From CAXBNB01 sp040151475 (GTDB lineage: Bacteria; Bacteroidota; Bacteroidia; Cytophagales; Cyclobacteriaceae): 64,000 nt of DNA. This document shows, in pieces, positions 36,453 to 45,480 of the stretch. The notes beneath the pieces were generated by a model, which worked only from the letters and a program-made list of their open reading frames with translations, was not told where the DNA came from and made no database searches. Positions within the stretch are counted from its first letter, which is position 1, and each line of letters begins with the position of its first letter. The position numbers and the translations under genes are program-made. Location of the stretch: contig NZ_JBDKWG010000113.1 of the NCBI RefSeq assembly GCF_040151475.1, positions 1-64,000 on the forward strand, given 5' to 3'.

Positions 36453-39383
36453 CTAAAAACCACTATAAGCAGTTCTGCTCCGTTTGTCGAGCTTTAAATC
36501 GCTAAGCAACGTGGATAACACCCTGATTTCAACGAAATAGGACTGATTAGGGCCAAATGGCACCCAGTTGAAATTCAATGTCCAGCAGTGCAGGTCTCTG
36601 GACAAGTTCAGCCTGGTTACTGTGAACTCTTTATTCTTAATGTCATAACCGGAATTGAAACCAATTTTAGTTTTTTCTGTCAAGCTAATATTTCCACTAA
36701 AGCTCAATGACTGAGTTATTTTAGAATCTTCAAATCCGGTTTTGGAATAATTATAGGAATAATTGGCTCGTAAATTCCAGGGGATACTAAAGTCAACATA
36801 TTGATTGGCATCATTGTATGCGGTATATTGATTTACACCTTGTCCTATGAATTCACCGTTCCTGACACCTTCTTCCAGATTGTATGGGTCGCTATAAGGA
36901 TTATTTGGATCGGTCAGGTCATTGGGATCATAACCTTCCCCCCGCCCATTCTGTTCCTGACCATTATTTTGCGTATTCTTTTTCTTTGATTTTGGTGCAA
37001 GGTTTAAGCCCAGGGAAATTGTCCCTCTACTCAACTGTCCCAAACCATTTCCATTGTTCCAGGCAAATCTGTCAATTCTATGGTCATAGATTCTTTTTCC
37101 TCCTCCTGAGGTATATTTAATACTATCAAGAATATACACGTACGGATCTATCGATCCAGCAAAACTTACACTCACAGCCCTGTTCAAAAAACTTGTTCTC
37201 GCACTCATACTAACATTGCTCAGTTTAAAAGAGTCCGCTGCAAAATTATATCCGGAAGAAAAAGACAGGTTATCAAAGAGTTTTACCTTCTTAAACTCAT
37301 CAATACTATCGTTCTTGGTCTTTACCTTCATTTCAATATTGTTGTTTAAAGAAAATGACATACTCGCACTCTCTCCACGGGCTGGACTGCCGTAAGCAAA
37401 TCCTTCAAATTTTGACAGTGTTCGGGTGTCTCCTTTTTCATTGATCTGTACTTCATCATAATAGCCATACTTTTCTGCTCCAAAATCAGGACTGTAACTA
37501 AACCCGATACTTGGTGTCATCACATGCCTGATGGCCTGAATTTTCTTTCCCCCAATAGGATAAAAACCATAGAGTCTGGTATTCACCGACGCACCAGAAC
37601 TGTAATATCCGGCACGAGAGAACCCACGTAATGTATCAATTCTTACCCCTTCTTGCTCCGGCACATAGGTATATCTAAGCTCCTTTGGGTACCACAGCTC
37701 AGTATAGTTAAAACTGGGGCTTACTGTAAAATACTTAAGTACATTAAATGAGGTAGAAATCGGAATACTATGACGCATTCCATTTTTTGCACGATCAAAT
37801 ATAATGTCGAAGTTCTCAGGGTTAAAAGATACCAGACTATCATCAAGTGCCCCTCTGTTTACAACTGTATATCCGGAAGGACTGGATTTTGCTGCATTTG
37901 AAAGGTCATTCTTTGCAGTCATACTGTAGGACAAACCAAGTTTACCAAGCACCGTTTTGCTCAACTTTTGTGAGTTTTTAAATAAATAAATCCGGTTGGC
38001 ATTCATACTCATTTCAGGCATGGTAAGGTTGACCAGCCCTGTTTGAACATTCTGATTGTGCCTCATATTCATGGTCATATTGACCGTTCTAAAAGATTTG
38101 GAATAAGACACGTTGGAATTGAACTGCGCATTAATACTTCTGGAATAACTTTCGCTTATAAGATTTACGTTTTGGGAAAAACTTGATGTACCTGCAGAAA
38201 CTGAAGCCGAAAACCTTCCCGTTCCTTTAGACTGTGGACTGTGACTCCACTGTACCCAGAAATCCTGAGAATATGGTTTATCTTCTGCCAGTGTACCCGT
38301 CACAGACTTGTTATATCTCACATTAAAACTTCCTGAATATGCATATCTCTTCCTGTATGTTGATCTGGTCTGCAATCCATAGCTCCCTCTCGTATAAATC
38401 TCCCCGGTGAGAGTCAGATTTATATAGTCATTGATATCAAAGTAATACCCCCCCTCCCGAAGGAAAAAACCTCTGGTTGCATCTTCACCATACTGCGGAA
38501 CTATTATTCCTGATGCTTTTTTTCTAGGTTGAGGAAACATACCAAAAGGGAAAGCCAGTATGGTAGGTATTTTTCCAAAATACAACCTAAATGGCCCACT
38601 TACTACCTTGTTTTTAGGAATAACTTTTAATTTCTTAGAATGGATCGAAAAATGAGGCTCAGCCAGGTTACAGGTGGTATATTGAGCTTCCCTGATATAC
38701 ATTTCGTCCTTCTCATTTTTCTTCACTTTTTCACCATGCATAAATGCCCCGTCCTGTTCGGTGATAATTCCTTTGATTACAGCTTTCTTTGTTTTAAAAT
38801 TATAAGTAATATCATCGGTAGTATATTCCTCTGATCCTTGCCTGAATACCGGTTTTCCTATTTTTTGATCTGTACTGTCCAGTACATAATTTGCTTTGAG
38901 CGTGTTTTTTACCCAATTGACTTCAATTTTTTCAGCTTCCAGTTCTATGATTCCATATTTAATTTTAGCACCTCCATACAAAAACATATCCTGAGTTTCC
39001 AGATTGAAAAACATAGAATCGTTAGCAGAATAAACAACGGTAGTTTCAATATCACTTTTCCCCGGTGGTGGACGAAATGCAATTGAATCATTTTTCACCG
39101 AATCCTGCCCCAACAAGTCATTAACCATAGGCAGGCTTTTCAGTCCGCTTCCAAGGGAATCTGCAAATTGTAAAACGTTTTCAGGATTGACTCCCAGAGA
39201 ATCGGCAAGTTGAAATATTGTTTCAGGCTTTACGCCTAGCGAATCTGCCATTTCGAGCAAATACGTTGGATCTAATTTATTTTGAATAGGATTTTTGGTA
39301 GGGTTATTGTTATCCTGACCGAAAGCTGAATATAATTGGAAAAGTAATATATTGCATATAACTAAGGACTTTAAAATGCGCAC
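36453..39383 (-). CDS. lptD: LPS-assembly protein LptD (Bacteroidota type)
   Basis: The large outer-membrane protein is about 976 residues from a GTG start that gives a proper signal peptide (ending SAFGQ). An N-terminal OstA-type beta-jellyroll covers about 100-300, with NLETQDMFLYGGAKIKYGI and EGIITEQDGAFMHGE-like repeats. A long C-terminal beta barrel follows (YGEDATRGFFLREGGYYFDI, GSYGLQTRSTYRKR). It inserts lipopolysaccharide into the outer leaflet. A linker near 810-840 is Asn/Gly/Asp-rich. The gene is divergent from the amidase gene. Confidence 0.9.
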   Translation of the reverse strand: MRILKSLVICNILLFQLYSAFGQDNNNPTKNPIQNKLDPTYLLEMADSLGVKPETIFQLADSLGVNPENVLQFADSLGSGLKSLPMVNDLLGQDSVKNDSIAFRPPPGKSDIETTVVYSANDSMFFNLETQDMFLYGGAKIKYGIIELEAEKIEVNWVKNTLKANYVLDSTDQKIGKPVFRQGSEEYTTDDITYNFKTKKAVIKGIITEQDGAFMHGEKVKKNEKDEMYIREAQYTTCNLAEPHFSIHSKKLKVIPKNKVVSGPFRLYFGKIPTILAFPFGMFPQPRKKASGIIVPQYGEDATRGFFLREGGYYFDINDYINLTLTGEIYTRGSYGLQTRSTYRKRYAYSGSFNVRYNKSVTGTLAEDKPYSQDFWVQWSHSPQSKGTGRFSASVSAGTSSFSQNVNLISESYSRSINAQFNSNVSYSKSFRTVNMTMNMRHNQNVQTGLVNLTMPEMSMNANRIYLFKNSQKLSKTVLGKLGLSYSMTAKNDLSNAAKSSPSGYTVVNRGALDDSLVSFNPENFDIIFDRAKNGMRHSIPISTSFNVLKYFTVSPSFNYTELWYPKELRYTYVPEQEGVRIDTLRGFSRAGYYSSGASVNTRLYGFYPIGGKKIQAIRHVMTPSIGFSYSPDFGAEKYGYYDEVQINEKGDTRTLSKFEGFAYGSPARGESASMSFSLNNNIEMKVKTKNDSIDEFKKVKLFDNLSFSSGYNFAADSFKLSNVSMSARTSFLNRAVSVSFAGSIDPYVYILDSIKYTSGGGKRIYDHRIDRFAWNNGNGLGQLSRGTISLGLNLAPKSKKKNTQNNGQEQNGRGEGYDPNDLTDPNNPYSDPYNLEEGVRNGEFIGQGVNQYTAYNDANQYVDFSIPWNLRANYSYNYSKTGFEDSKITQSLSFSGNISLTEKTKIGFNSGYDIKNKEFTVTRLNLSRDLHCWTLNFNWVPFGPNQSYFVEIRVLSTLLSDLKLDKRSRTAYSGF

Positions 39384-39421
39384 TTGACTTTCAGTTTCAA
39401 GGAAAAATTTACAATTTTGTG

Positions 39422-39429
39422 CAAAAATA
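39422..39429 (-). promoter_or_regulatory. Candidate -7 box for lptD
   Basis: The minus strand reads TATTTTTG, matching TAnnTTTG, 38 bases upstream of the GTG start. Possible TTG elements lie 16 and 22 bases further upstream. It overlaps the 5' end of the divergent amidase region. Confidence 0.35.
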
Positions 39430-39458
39430 TTGCCATTATCATTAACAACCACAAGTAC

Positions 39459-40238
39459 ATGAAGAATATTATATCATTGTTCGTTTTATCTGCGACATTG
39501 GTGTTAGTTTCATTTAACAATGTCGGGTTAAAGGATTATAAAATAAACAAGATAGTAATCGACGCAGGTCATGGAGGTAGAGACCCAGGTACACATGGCA
39601 AGATTTCCAAAGAAAAAGATATTGCCCTGAAAATAGCCTTAGAAACAGGTGAAACCATAAAAAAATACTTACCAGATGTCGAAGTAATTTATACAAGAGA
39701 CAAAGACACTTTTCCTTCATTGGCAGAAAGGGCTGAACTGGCAAATAAAAATGGAGCAGATTTATTCATTTCCATTCACTGCAACTGGCTATCGAGACCT
39801 GAAATTCATGGCACAGAAACTTATGTAATGGGAATACATAAAACGGAAGCCAATTTCGAAGTAGCCAAAAGGGAAAATTCTGTAATCCTCTATGAAGAAA
39901 ATGCGAAAGAAACCTATGATGGTTTCGACCCCAATTCCCCTGAATCTTATATTCTATTTTCACTATACCAGAATGCTTATATGAGCAACAGCCTGATGCT
40001 GGCTCAAAATGTTGAAAATCAATTCAAAAACCGTGTTGGACGCAGAAGCCGGGGCGTAAAAAGCGCAGGTTTCTGGGTGTTGTACAAAACCTCTATGCCA
40101 AGTATTTTGATTGAAACCGGATACCTTAGCAATGAAAAAGAAGAGAGAGATTTAAACGACAAATTGCAACAAACTTACATTGCTCATGGTATATTCAGAG
40201 CATTCAGGGATTACAAACAAGATTTAGAATCATTATAA
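39459..40238 (+). CDS. N-acetylmuramoyl-L-alanine amidase (Amidase_3)
   Basis: The protein is about 259 residues from the ATG that gives a signal peptide or anchor (about 1-20). It has the zinc amidase motifs IDAGHGGRDPGTHG, SIHCNW and LIETGYLSN. It cleaves the lactyl-alanine amide bond of peptidoglycan during division or remodelling. An upstream in-frame extension of 25 residues is not signal-like and was rejected. The MCE gene follows after 12 bases, so they are likely one operon. Confidence 0.93.
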   Translation: MKNIISLFVLSATLVLVSFNNVGLKDYKINKIVIDAGHGGRDPGTHGKISKEKDIALKIALETGETIKKYLPDVEVIYTRDKDTFPSLAERAELANKNGADLFISIHCNWLSRPEIHGTETYVMGIHKTEANFEVAKRENSVILYEENAKETYDGFDPNSPESYILFSLYQNAYMSNSLMLAQNVENQFKNRVGRRSRGVKSAGFWVLYKTSMPSILIETGYLSNEKEERDLNDKLQQTYIAHGIFRAFRDYKQDLESL

Positions 40239-40250
40239 TACAATCAAACC

Positions 40251-41186
40251 GTGTCAAAAGAATTTAAAGTAGGTTTACTCGCCATCATTTCCGGTACCAT
40301 CCTTTATCTTGGTTTTAACTATTTAAAAGGGAAAGACTTCTTCTCTAAAACAAATAAGTACTATACCATTTACGCCAACATTGACGGTCTTAATGTATCA
40401 AACCCTGTCATAGTAAACGGCTTTTCTGTAGGAAGAGTAAGTGCAATACGAATAATGCAAGAGTTTGACAATAAGGTATTGGTAGAGTTGGACGTGGATG
40501 AAAATGTGGTATTGGGTGATTCTACAATTGCTACCCTAACCAACGAAGATTTTCTGGGAAGCAAAGCCATTCTGCTTGAGATAGGCCGTGTAACCACTCC
40601 TGCTCAAAATGGAGACACCTTGCAATCTGGATTTGATAAAGGGCTGGCAGAATTGTTTGAAAGAGCTCAACCCCTTACCGACAATATTGGAATCACCATA
40701 GGTAGAATCAATGAAATACTTATAGGTCTGGAAGGTGCCGGAGAAGATGTAAAAACTGTACTTCAAACTTTTAATCAAACATTGCTTGAAGTGAATGTAG
40801 TACTTAAAAGCAATAATTCTAAAATCAACAGGACTTTTGAGCAAATCAACAAACTGCTGGCAAATATTGATTCCAAAGTAGAAAAGATAGATCCATTGAT
40901 GGACAATGTAAACCGGTCGCTAGACAAGGTAAATGCTCTGGAACTGGAAGCTACTTTGAGTACTCTAAATGGAACTATGAACGAACTCAAACTGGTGATC
41001 TCTACGATCAACAATGGTGACGGTACAGTATCCAAATTGCTCAAAGAGGATTCATTGTACCAAAACATCAACAAGGCGATGATAGATTTGGATTTACTTC
41101 TTGTTCATTTCAATGAATACCCTAGACACTTTATGGCTCCTCTGGGAAAGAAAAAGAAGAAAATTGATAAAGAAATGAATAAATAG
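40251..41186 (+). CDS. MCE/MlaD family lipid-binding protein
   Basis: The 311-residue protein (GTG start) has one N-terminal membrane anchor (FKVGLLAIISGTILYLGF). An MCE domain follows (about 35-115: TIYANIDGLNVSNPVIVNG, then VLGDSTIATLTNEDFLGSKAI). The C-terminus is a helical, coiled-coil-prone region (about 130-290). MlaD-type proteins carry phospholipids between membranes as part of an ABC system. No permease or ATPase genes are adjacent. It is probably co-transcribed with the amidase. Confidence 0.9.
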   Translation: MSKEFKVGLLAIISGTILYLGFNYLKGKDFFSKTNKYYTIYANIDGLNVSNPVIVNGFSVGRVSAIRIMQEFDNKVLVELDVDENVVLGDSTIATLTNEDFLGSKAILLEIGRVTTPAQNGDTLQSGFDKGLAELFERAQPLTDNIGITIGRINEILIGLEGAGEDVKTVLQTFNQTLLEVNVVLKSNNSKINRTFEQINKLLANIDSKVEKIDPLMDNVNRSLDKVNALELEATLSTLNGTMNELKLVISTINNGDGTVSKLLKEDSLYQNINKAMIDLDLLLVHFNEYPRHFMAPLGKKKKKIDKEMNK

Positions 41187-41265
41187 TATTCATCATTTCT
41201 GTAATATCGAAGTTTTCAATATTACTCAAAGCATTTTCACTCTTCCATCCCACTTGCTTCCCGAA

Positions 41266-41964
41266 CTATTCAATGTCCTTTACACAACGAATACCTACGG
41301 GATAGTTAGCAATTTTTTCCGGTAGTACATAATAGCGCTGAGAAGTACGGATAAATGAATGATTGTTGAAATTGGATCCTCCACGCATCACTTTGTACTT
41401 TTCTCCATACTGCTCCATAGGCACATCATTGCCAGGGTAAGGATGATACCAGTCTGCTGTCCATTCCCAAACACTACCAGCCATGTCATAACATCCATAA
41501 GGACTTTGCGGCTTTGCTATAGATCCTCCTCTTGAGCTTTTTTTATCCCAAACAACGTAGGTATTATCATAAGTATTTCCCCATGGGAAAATCCTCCCAT
41601 CAATTCCTCTGGCTGCTTTTTCCCATTCAATTTCGGTTGGTAATCTCTTTCCAGCCCATTTGGCATAAGCATTGGCCTGACTCCAGGTAACTACTGCTGC
41701 GTTATTTTCTCTTCCTTCAGCAAACTTATATTCAGGATCAAATAATGCGTATTCAGCATTACTTACTTCATTCCGGTCAATAAAAAATGCTTTGGTACTG
41801 GCAATTTGTTGAGGTCTCTCGTCAGGGTCTCCATACTTACTCCCCATAATAAAAGTACCTTCCGGTACATACACCATGCCTTCAGGTGGCTCTGGCTGAC
41901 CAGAAACAGTTGTTGTGCTCAAGACCACACCTACTGTAAATAATATAATTAATGTTCTGTTCAT
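41266..41964 (-). CDS. SUMF1/FGE-like exported protein without FGE cysteines
   Basis: The 232-residue protein has a signal peptide. Its FGE-sulfatase (SUMF1) fold shows MVYVPEGTFIMGSKYGDPDE, WAGKRLPTEIEWEKAARG, PYGCYDMAGSVWEWTADWY and the end NYPVGIRCVKD. True formylglycine-generating enzymes need a cysteine pair in the segment before the C-terminal GxRCA. Here that stretch reads NNHSFIRTSQRYYVLP with no cysteine. It is therefore unlikely to mature the sulfatase at 3-4.8 kb. The gene follows the toroid protein gene after 17 bases, and the two probably act together. Confidence 0.85.
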   Translation of the reverse strand: MNRTLIILFTVGVVLSTTTVSGQPEPPEGMVYVPEGTFIMGSKYGDPDERPQQIASTKAFFIDRNEVSNAEYALFDPEYKFAEGRENNAAVVTWSQANAYAKWAGKRLPTEIEWEKAARGIDGRIFPWGNTYDNTYVVWDKKSSRGGSIAKPQSPYGCYDMAGSVWEWTADWYHPYPGNDVPMEQYGEKYKVMRGGSNFNNHSFIRTSQRYYVLPEKIANYPVGIRCVKDIE

Positions 41965-41981
41965 TTTATTTCCTTTTTGCC

Positions 41982-43205
41982 TTACCATTTCGGGTCAATT
42001 AAATTGTAATATCGGCCAAACCAATAATTTCGGATCATTGCTGCTGCGGTGCGTTCCTCCTCGGATTTCACCATTTTAGTATCTCCGGTTTTAGTCGGAA
42101 TTTTAAACACTTTTGAGTTACGCTCAAAACCCCACATGTCTTTTATTGCTTGATTCCGTTCATCAGTCATTATGTTTTCCTCGTTCAATACCTGATATAC
42201 CATGACAAACCAAATGGTACTTTCCCAGGTAAATTCTATGTCTTTCCAGTCGTACCAGTGCCGGTTTAAATTCATCCGGTATTTATTCAGCAAATTCTTG
42301 TCCTTTTCATAACGCATCAACATATACAATGAGCGTGCGGCATGATAATCATCTCCCACGTTTCGCCACTCCGGAGGAAAAAGAATTTTAGCATTAATTT
42401 GATGATCATCGTAATGATACCGGTCAATGAGCATGTGATATGAAGCATTGTAACGCTCCTTTCCGGTAATTACATGTGCCATTTTGAGTCCCATAAGCAC
42501 TTCAAGTGAATTAAGGGGCTGATGAGGCAAATCAGGACAAAAATTTCCCCACAGAGTCATTTTCCCATCAAGGTCTGTAAGTTTAAAATTGTTGTCAACG
42601 ATACGCCCCATAAAACGATCCAACAGACCTGCAGCCTTTTGTTTGTATGCATCATCGGCACACAATTCCCAGAAAGTGCTTACACCATAAAATATGGACG
42701 TAAACTTATCTGCACTCAGGTCTCCCAACCAACGGTATCCCGGCATAGAAGTAGATTGATGCCATTCATGGTACCACATCACTTCTTCATGCCAAAGCGG
42801 TTCATCTGTTTGGTTAAAACTTCGAGCCACCAATCCAGGCACTCCTGTTACCTTTTCCAGTTTTAATACAGCTTCAAAAATCTGATTGGAAACTTCTCTA
42901 TCTTTGGGATTTCTGGTGATTGCATATTTATGAGAATAAGCAGCCAGCATTTCCGATGTAGGGTCTAAGCAGTCAGCCTGGGTGCCTACAATAGGCCGGT
43001 CCAGCCCTGCCGGAGGGAATATTACGTGCTGCATGATGGCACCTTCATTCCAGTGATTCCCCAACATCAATTTATCAAACTTGTCCACTTTTACATGAAG
43101 TGGATCTGTCTTCTTGGGGAAGTCATTTACCTTTTGTGCATAAATGGCATTATGCCACACCATAAAGGAAAATCCACAAAGGAATAATATCAATCTTTTT
43201 TGCAT
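41982..43205 (-). CDS. Exported hypothetical protein, helical toroid-like
   Basis: The 407-residue protein has a signal peptide (ending IYAQ, start at ATG 43205). It is rich in Trp, Tyr and His, with repeated helical hairpins (EEVMWYHEWHQSTSMPGYRW, YGVSTFWELCADDAY, WGNFCPDLPHQPLNSLEVLM, WESTIWFVMVYQVLNEEN). This hints at an (alpha/alpha) barrel enzyme, such as a lyase or glycosidase, acting on polysaccharide. I do not recognise the family. The SUMF1-like gene follows after 17 bases. Confidence 0.7.
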   Translation of the reverse strand: MQKRLILFLCGFSFMVWHNAIYAQKVNDFPKKTDPLHVKVDKFDKLMLGNHWNEGAIMQHVIFPPAGLDRPIVGTQADCLDPTSEMLAAYSHKYAITRNPKDREVSNQIFEAVLKLEKVTGVPGLVARSFNQTDEPLWHEEVMWYHEWHQSTSMPGYRWLGDLSADKFTSIFYGVSTFWELCADDAYKQKAAGLLDRFMGRIVDNNFKLTDLDGKMTLWGNFCPDLPHQPLNSLEVLMGLKMAHVITGKERYNASYHMLIDRYHYDDHQINAKILFPPEWRNVGDDYHAARSLYMLMRYEKDKNLLNKYRMNLNRHWYDWKDIEFTWESTIWFVMVYQVLNEENIMTDERNQAIKDMWGFERNSKVFKIPTKTGDTKMVKSEEERTAAAMIRNYWFGRYYNLIDPKW

Positions 43206-43705
43206 ACTATCTTCTTTTTTCACTTTCGAGTTAAGAAAGCTAGCATATTCCGGCTTACATTTTCAAAAAAAAGAATCAGTAATCGGAATTTAAATGATAA
43301 TATGTGAGTATTTACCCCATCCTTATAGAATATTGCAAAGCGACCAACTCGAAAACTCTAATATTTAATTTAGCCGTACAGGTTTGATTAATAAATGTAA
43401 TTTTCTGTATTTGGCTATGGTTCCCGGCCTATTTATACAAAATAATAAACATTGAAAGTTACATCACCACACCTATCTCTCTTCTCTCTGCCAACCCGAC
43501 AGGCATCTGAATGTTATTCTTTTTTTTTGAAATGTCACTCAGCGTCTGGTAACTGTTTTGGTTTAAAACTTCTTCATCAGATAAGACATTATGAACCAGA
43601 TATTATAAAAGATACCACAAATATTCTATTATTGAATTAATATTGTATTTTAGTCTAGCATTACTCCAGCAAAATGCGCATTTATATTCAGTCTCTTTTT
43701 AAAAT
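43206..43705. other. 500-base intergenic region with no clear gene
   Basis: The region separates the minus-strand toroid gene from the plus-strand CHASE kinase. It contains a 62-codon open frame (43452-43640) without family-like features, signal peptide or clear start. Exact -7 matches are not visible on either strand, so the promoters could not be placed. No strong hairpin or repeat was found. Confidence 0.5.
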
Positions 43706-45397
43706 ATGAAGAGTGTAACACCAAGAATTTATGGCATTTGTGGATTGGTTTTAATCATAGGAGTAACTCTTTCCTTTGTCGTTTACTTTGCATTCGAGGG
43801 ATCAAACAAACAAAAAAAGGATAAAATACTCTCCAGCAACTTCGCCACAATTCACAATCAGATTCAGCAGGAAATAGACCGAAACTTGAATTCATTATTT
43901 GCTTTGAGAGCCAACTATAAGGCTCATCGTGGTATGAGCAGGGCTGAATTTAACAGTTATGCTAACTATTATACTTCCAATATAAAAAGCATACAGGCTC
44001 TGGAATGGGTACCTGCCATTAGCCTACATCAAAGAGATTCATTTGAATTAGCCGGACGTTTAGAAGGATTTACGAATTTTCAAATAAAGACTACTATCGG
44101 AGATAGTGTTACAAGAGCTGAATCCAGACCAATGTATTTCCCGATCTATTTTATTGCTCCTTTTGAAGGCAATGAAGTTGCCCTTGGCTTTGATCCCGGA
44201 AAAGCGAATGCCACAAGGCAGAATACCATTGATCAGGCAATTGCTACCGGTACAGCTGTGGCTTCTGATGTAATGACTATTATACAAAAAAGTGATTCAC
44301 AACAGGCAATATTGGTATTCGTCCCCATTTTTAAAGATGACAAGGCAGGCATAGACAACATCATTGGCCTGGTAGAAGGAGTCTATCTGATAGACAATCT
44401 AATTGAATCTGCTATTAGTTCGATTGATTTACCTGATTCTGTTAACATCATCATCAAAAACTCAAACGGGGATTTGATGTTTGGCAAAGAACCGACAAAA
44501 ACAAAATCTAAAAAATATGATTCTAAGGAAGGAAAGATAACAATTGCAAATCAAACCTGGGATTTGCAAATTATCTATTTGGGAAATTTTAATCTACCAT
44601 TTATTCGTCCAATTTGGTTATTTTTTGTGTCGTTAATTTTTACAATGCAGGTAGTAAAAGTAGTATATGATACACTTACTCATAACCGTAGGGCTTTGCG
44701 AAAACATGTGAAAGAGTTGGAAAAAAAGAATCAAGACTTAGAACAATACGCTTATGCGGTCTCTCATGATTTACAAGAACCACTGCATTCAATGCAAAGT
44801 CTTATTAACCTTCTAAATTTGGAATACAAAAGTAAATTGGATGATATGGGACAACAGTATCTTAGTTACATATTAGATTCCTCCAACAGAATGCGTACCC
44901 TCATTACCAATTTATTGAATTATGGTCGATTGGGGCAAGAAGAAGTCAACGATAGAGTAAATACCGAAGCTATTTTGGATAAAGTAAAGCAAGACCTATT
45001 TCAAATTATTGAAAAATCAGAAACTCAAATAATAAAAAAAACACCTCTTCCAACACTCAAAGCTTACCCAACTGCCCTTCATCAATTATTTCAAAACCTC
45101 ATATCAAATGCGATAAAGTTTCAACCTAAGGGCAACAAACCAATCATAGAGATTTCAGCCAAATGGGAAAATAATAGATGGTTTTTTATCTTTAAAGACA
45201 ATGGTATTGGTATTCCTAAAGAATTTCAAAAAGACATTTTTGTTATTTTCAGACGTTTACATAACAATTCTGAATATTCAGGTACAGGGGTAGGACTGGC
45301 AAATTGCAAAAAAATAGTTAGCCTTCATAACGGGAAAATTTGGATTGAATCTGAAAAAGGCCAGGGAAGTACATTTTTCTTTACTCTGAATTTATAG
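43706..45397 (+). CDS. CHASE-domain sensor histidine kinase
   Basis: The 563-residue membrane kinase has TM1 at about 10-30. An extracytoplasmic CHASE domain follows (about 75-240: LEWVPAISLHQRDSFELAG, PIYFIAPFEGNEVALGFDPG). TM2 is at about 300-322. The HisKA domain carries His354 in AYAVSHDLQEPL, and the HATPase domain shows LISNAIKFQPKG, FKDNGIGIP and GTGVGLANCKKIV. CHASE domains bind small ligands such as cytokinin-like molecules or peptides. No response regulator is adjacent, so it is an orphan kinase. Regulation and ligand are unknown. Confidence 0.92.
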   Translation: MKSVTPRIYGICGLVLIIGVTLSFVVYFAFEGSNKQKKDKILSSNFATIHNQIQQEIDRNLNSLFALRANYKAHRGMSRAEFNSYANYYTSNIKSIQALEWVPAISLHQRDSFELAGRLEGFTNFQIKTTIGDSVTRAESRPMYFPIYFIAPFEGNEVALGFDPGKANATRQNTIDQAIATGTAVASDVMTIIQKSDSQQAILVFVPIFKDDKAGIDNIIGLVEGVYLIDNLIESAISSIDLPDSVNIIIKNSNGDLMFGKEPTKTKSKKYDSKEGKITIANQTWDLQIIYLGNFNLPFIRPIWLFFVSLIFTMQVVKVVYDTLTHNRRALRKHVKELEKKNQDLEQYAYAVSHDLQEPLHSMQSLINLLNLEYKSKLDDMGQQYLSYILDSSNRMRTLITNLLNYGRLGQEEVNDRVNTEAILDKVKQDLFQIIEKSETQIIKKTPLPTLKAYPTALHQLFQNLISNAIKFQPKGNKPIIEISAKWENNRWFFIFKDNGIGIPKEFQKDIFVIFRRLHNNSEYSGTGVGLANCKKIVSLHNGKIWIESEKGQGSTFFFTLNL

Positions 45398-45480
45398 TAA
45401 CATAATCTTTAGCCATCTCATATATTCAGGCCAAAACATCGTGATAAAACTATTGTTGAAGTAAGCAGAATTTCACTTGC

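Noticed and set aside
41266..41964. SUMF1-like gene as the maturase of the window's sulfatase
   Set aside because: The cysteine pair needed by formylglycine-generating enzymes is absent from the expected segment.
43452..43640. 62-codon plus-strand open frame in the gap before the CHASE kinase
   Set aside because: It has no signal peptide, family-like sequence or plausible ribosome binding site, and its composition does not look coding.
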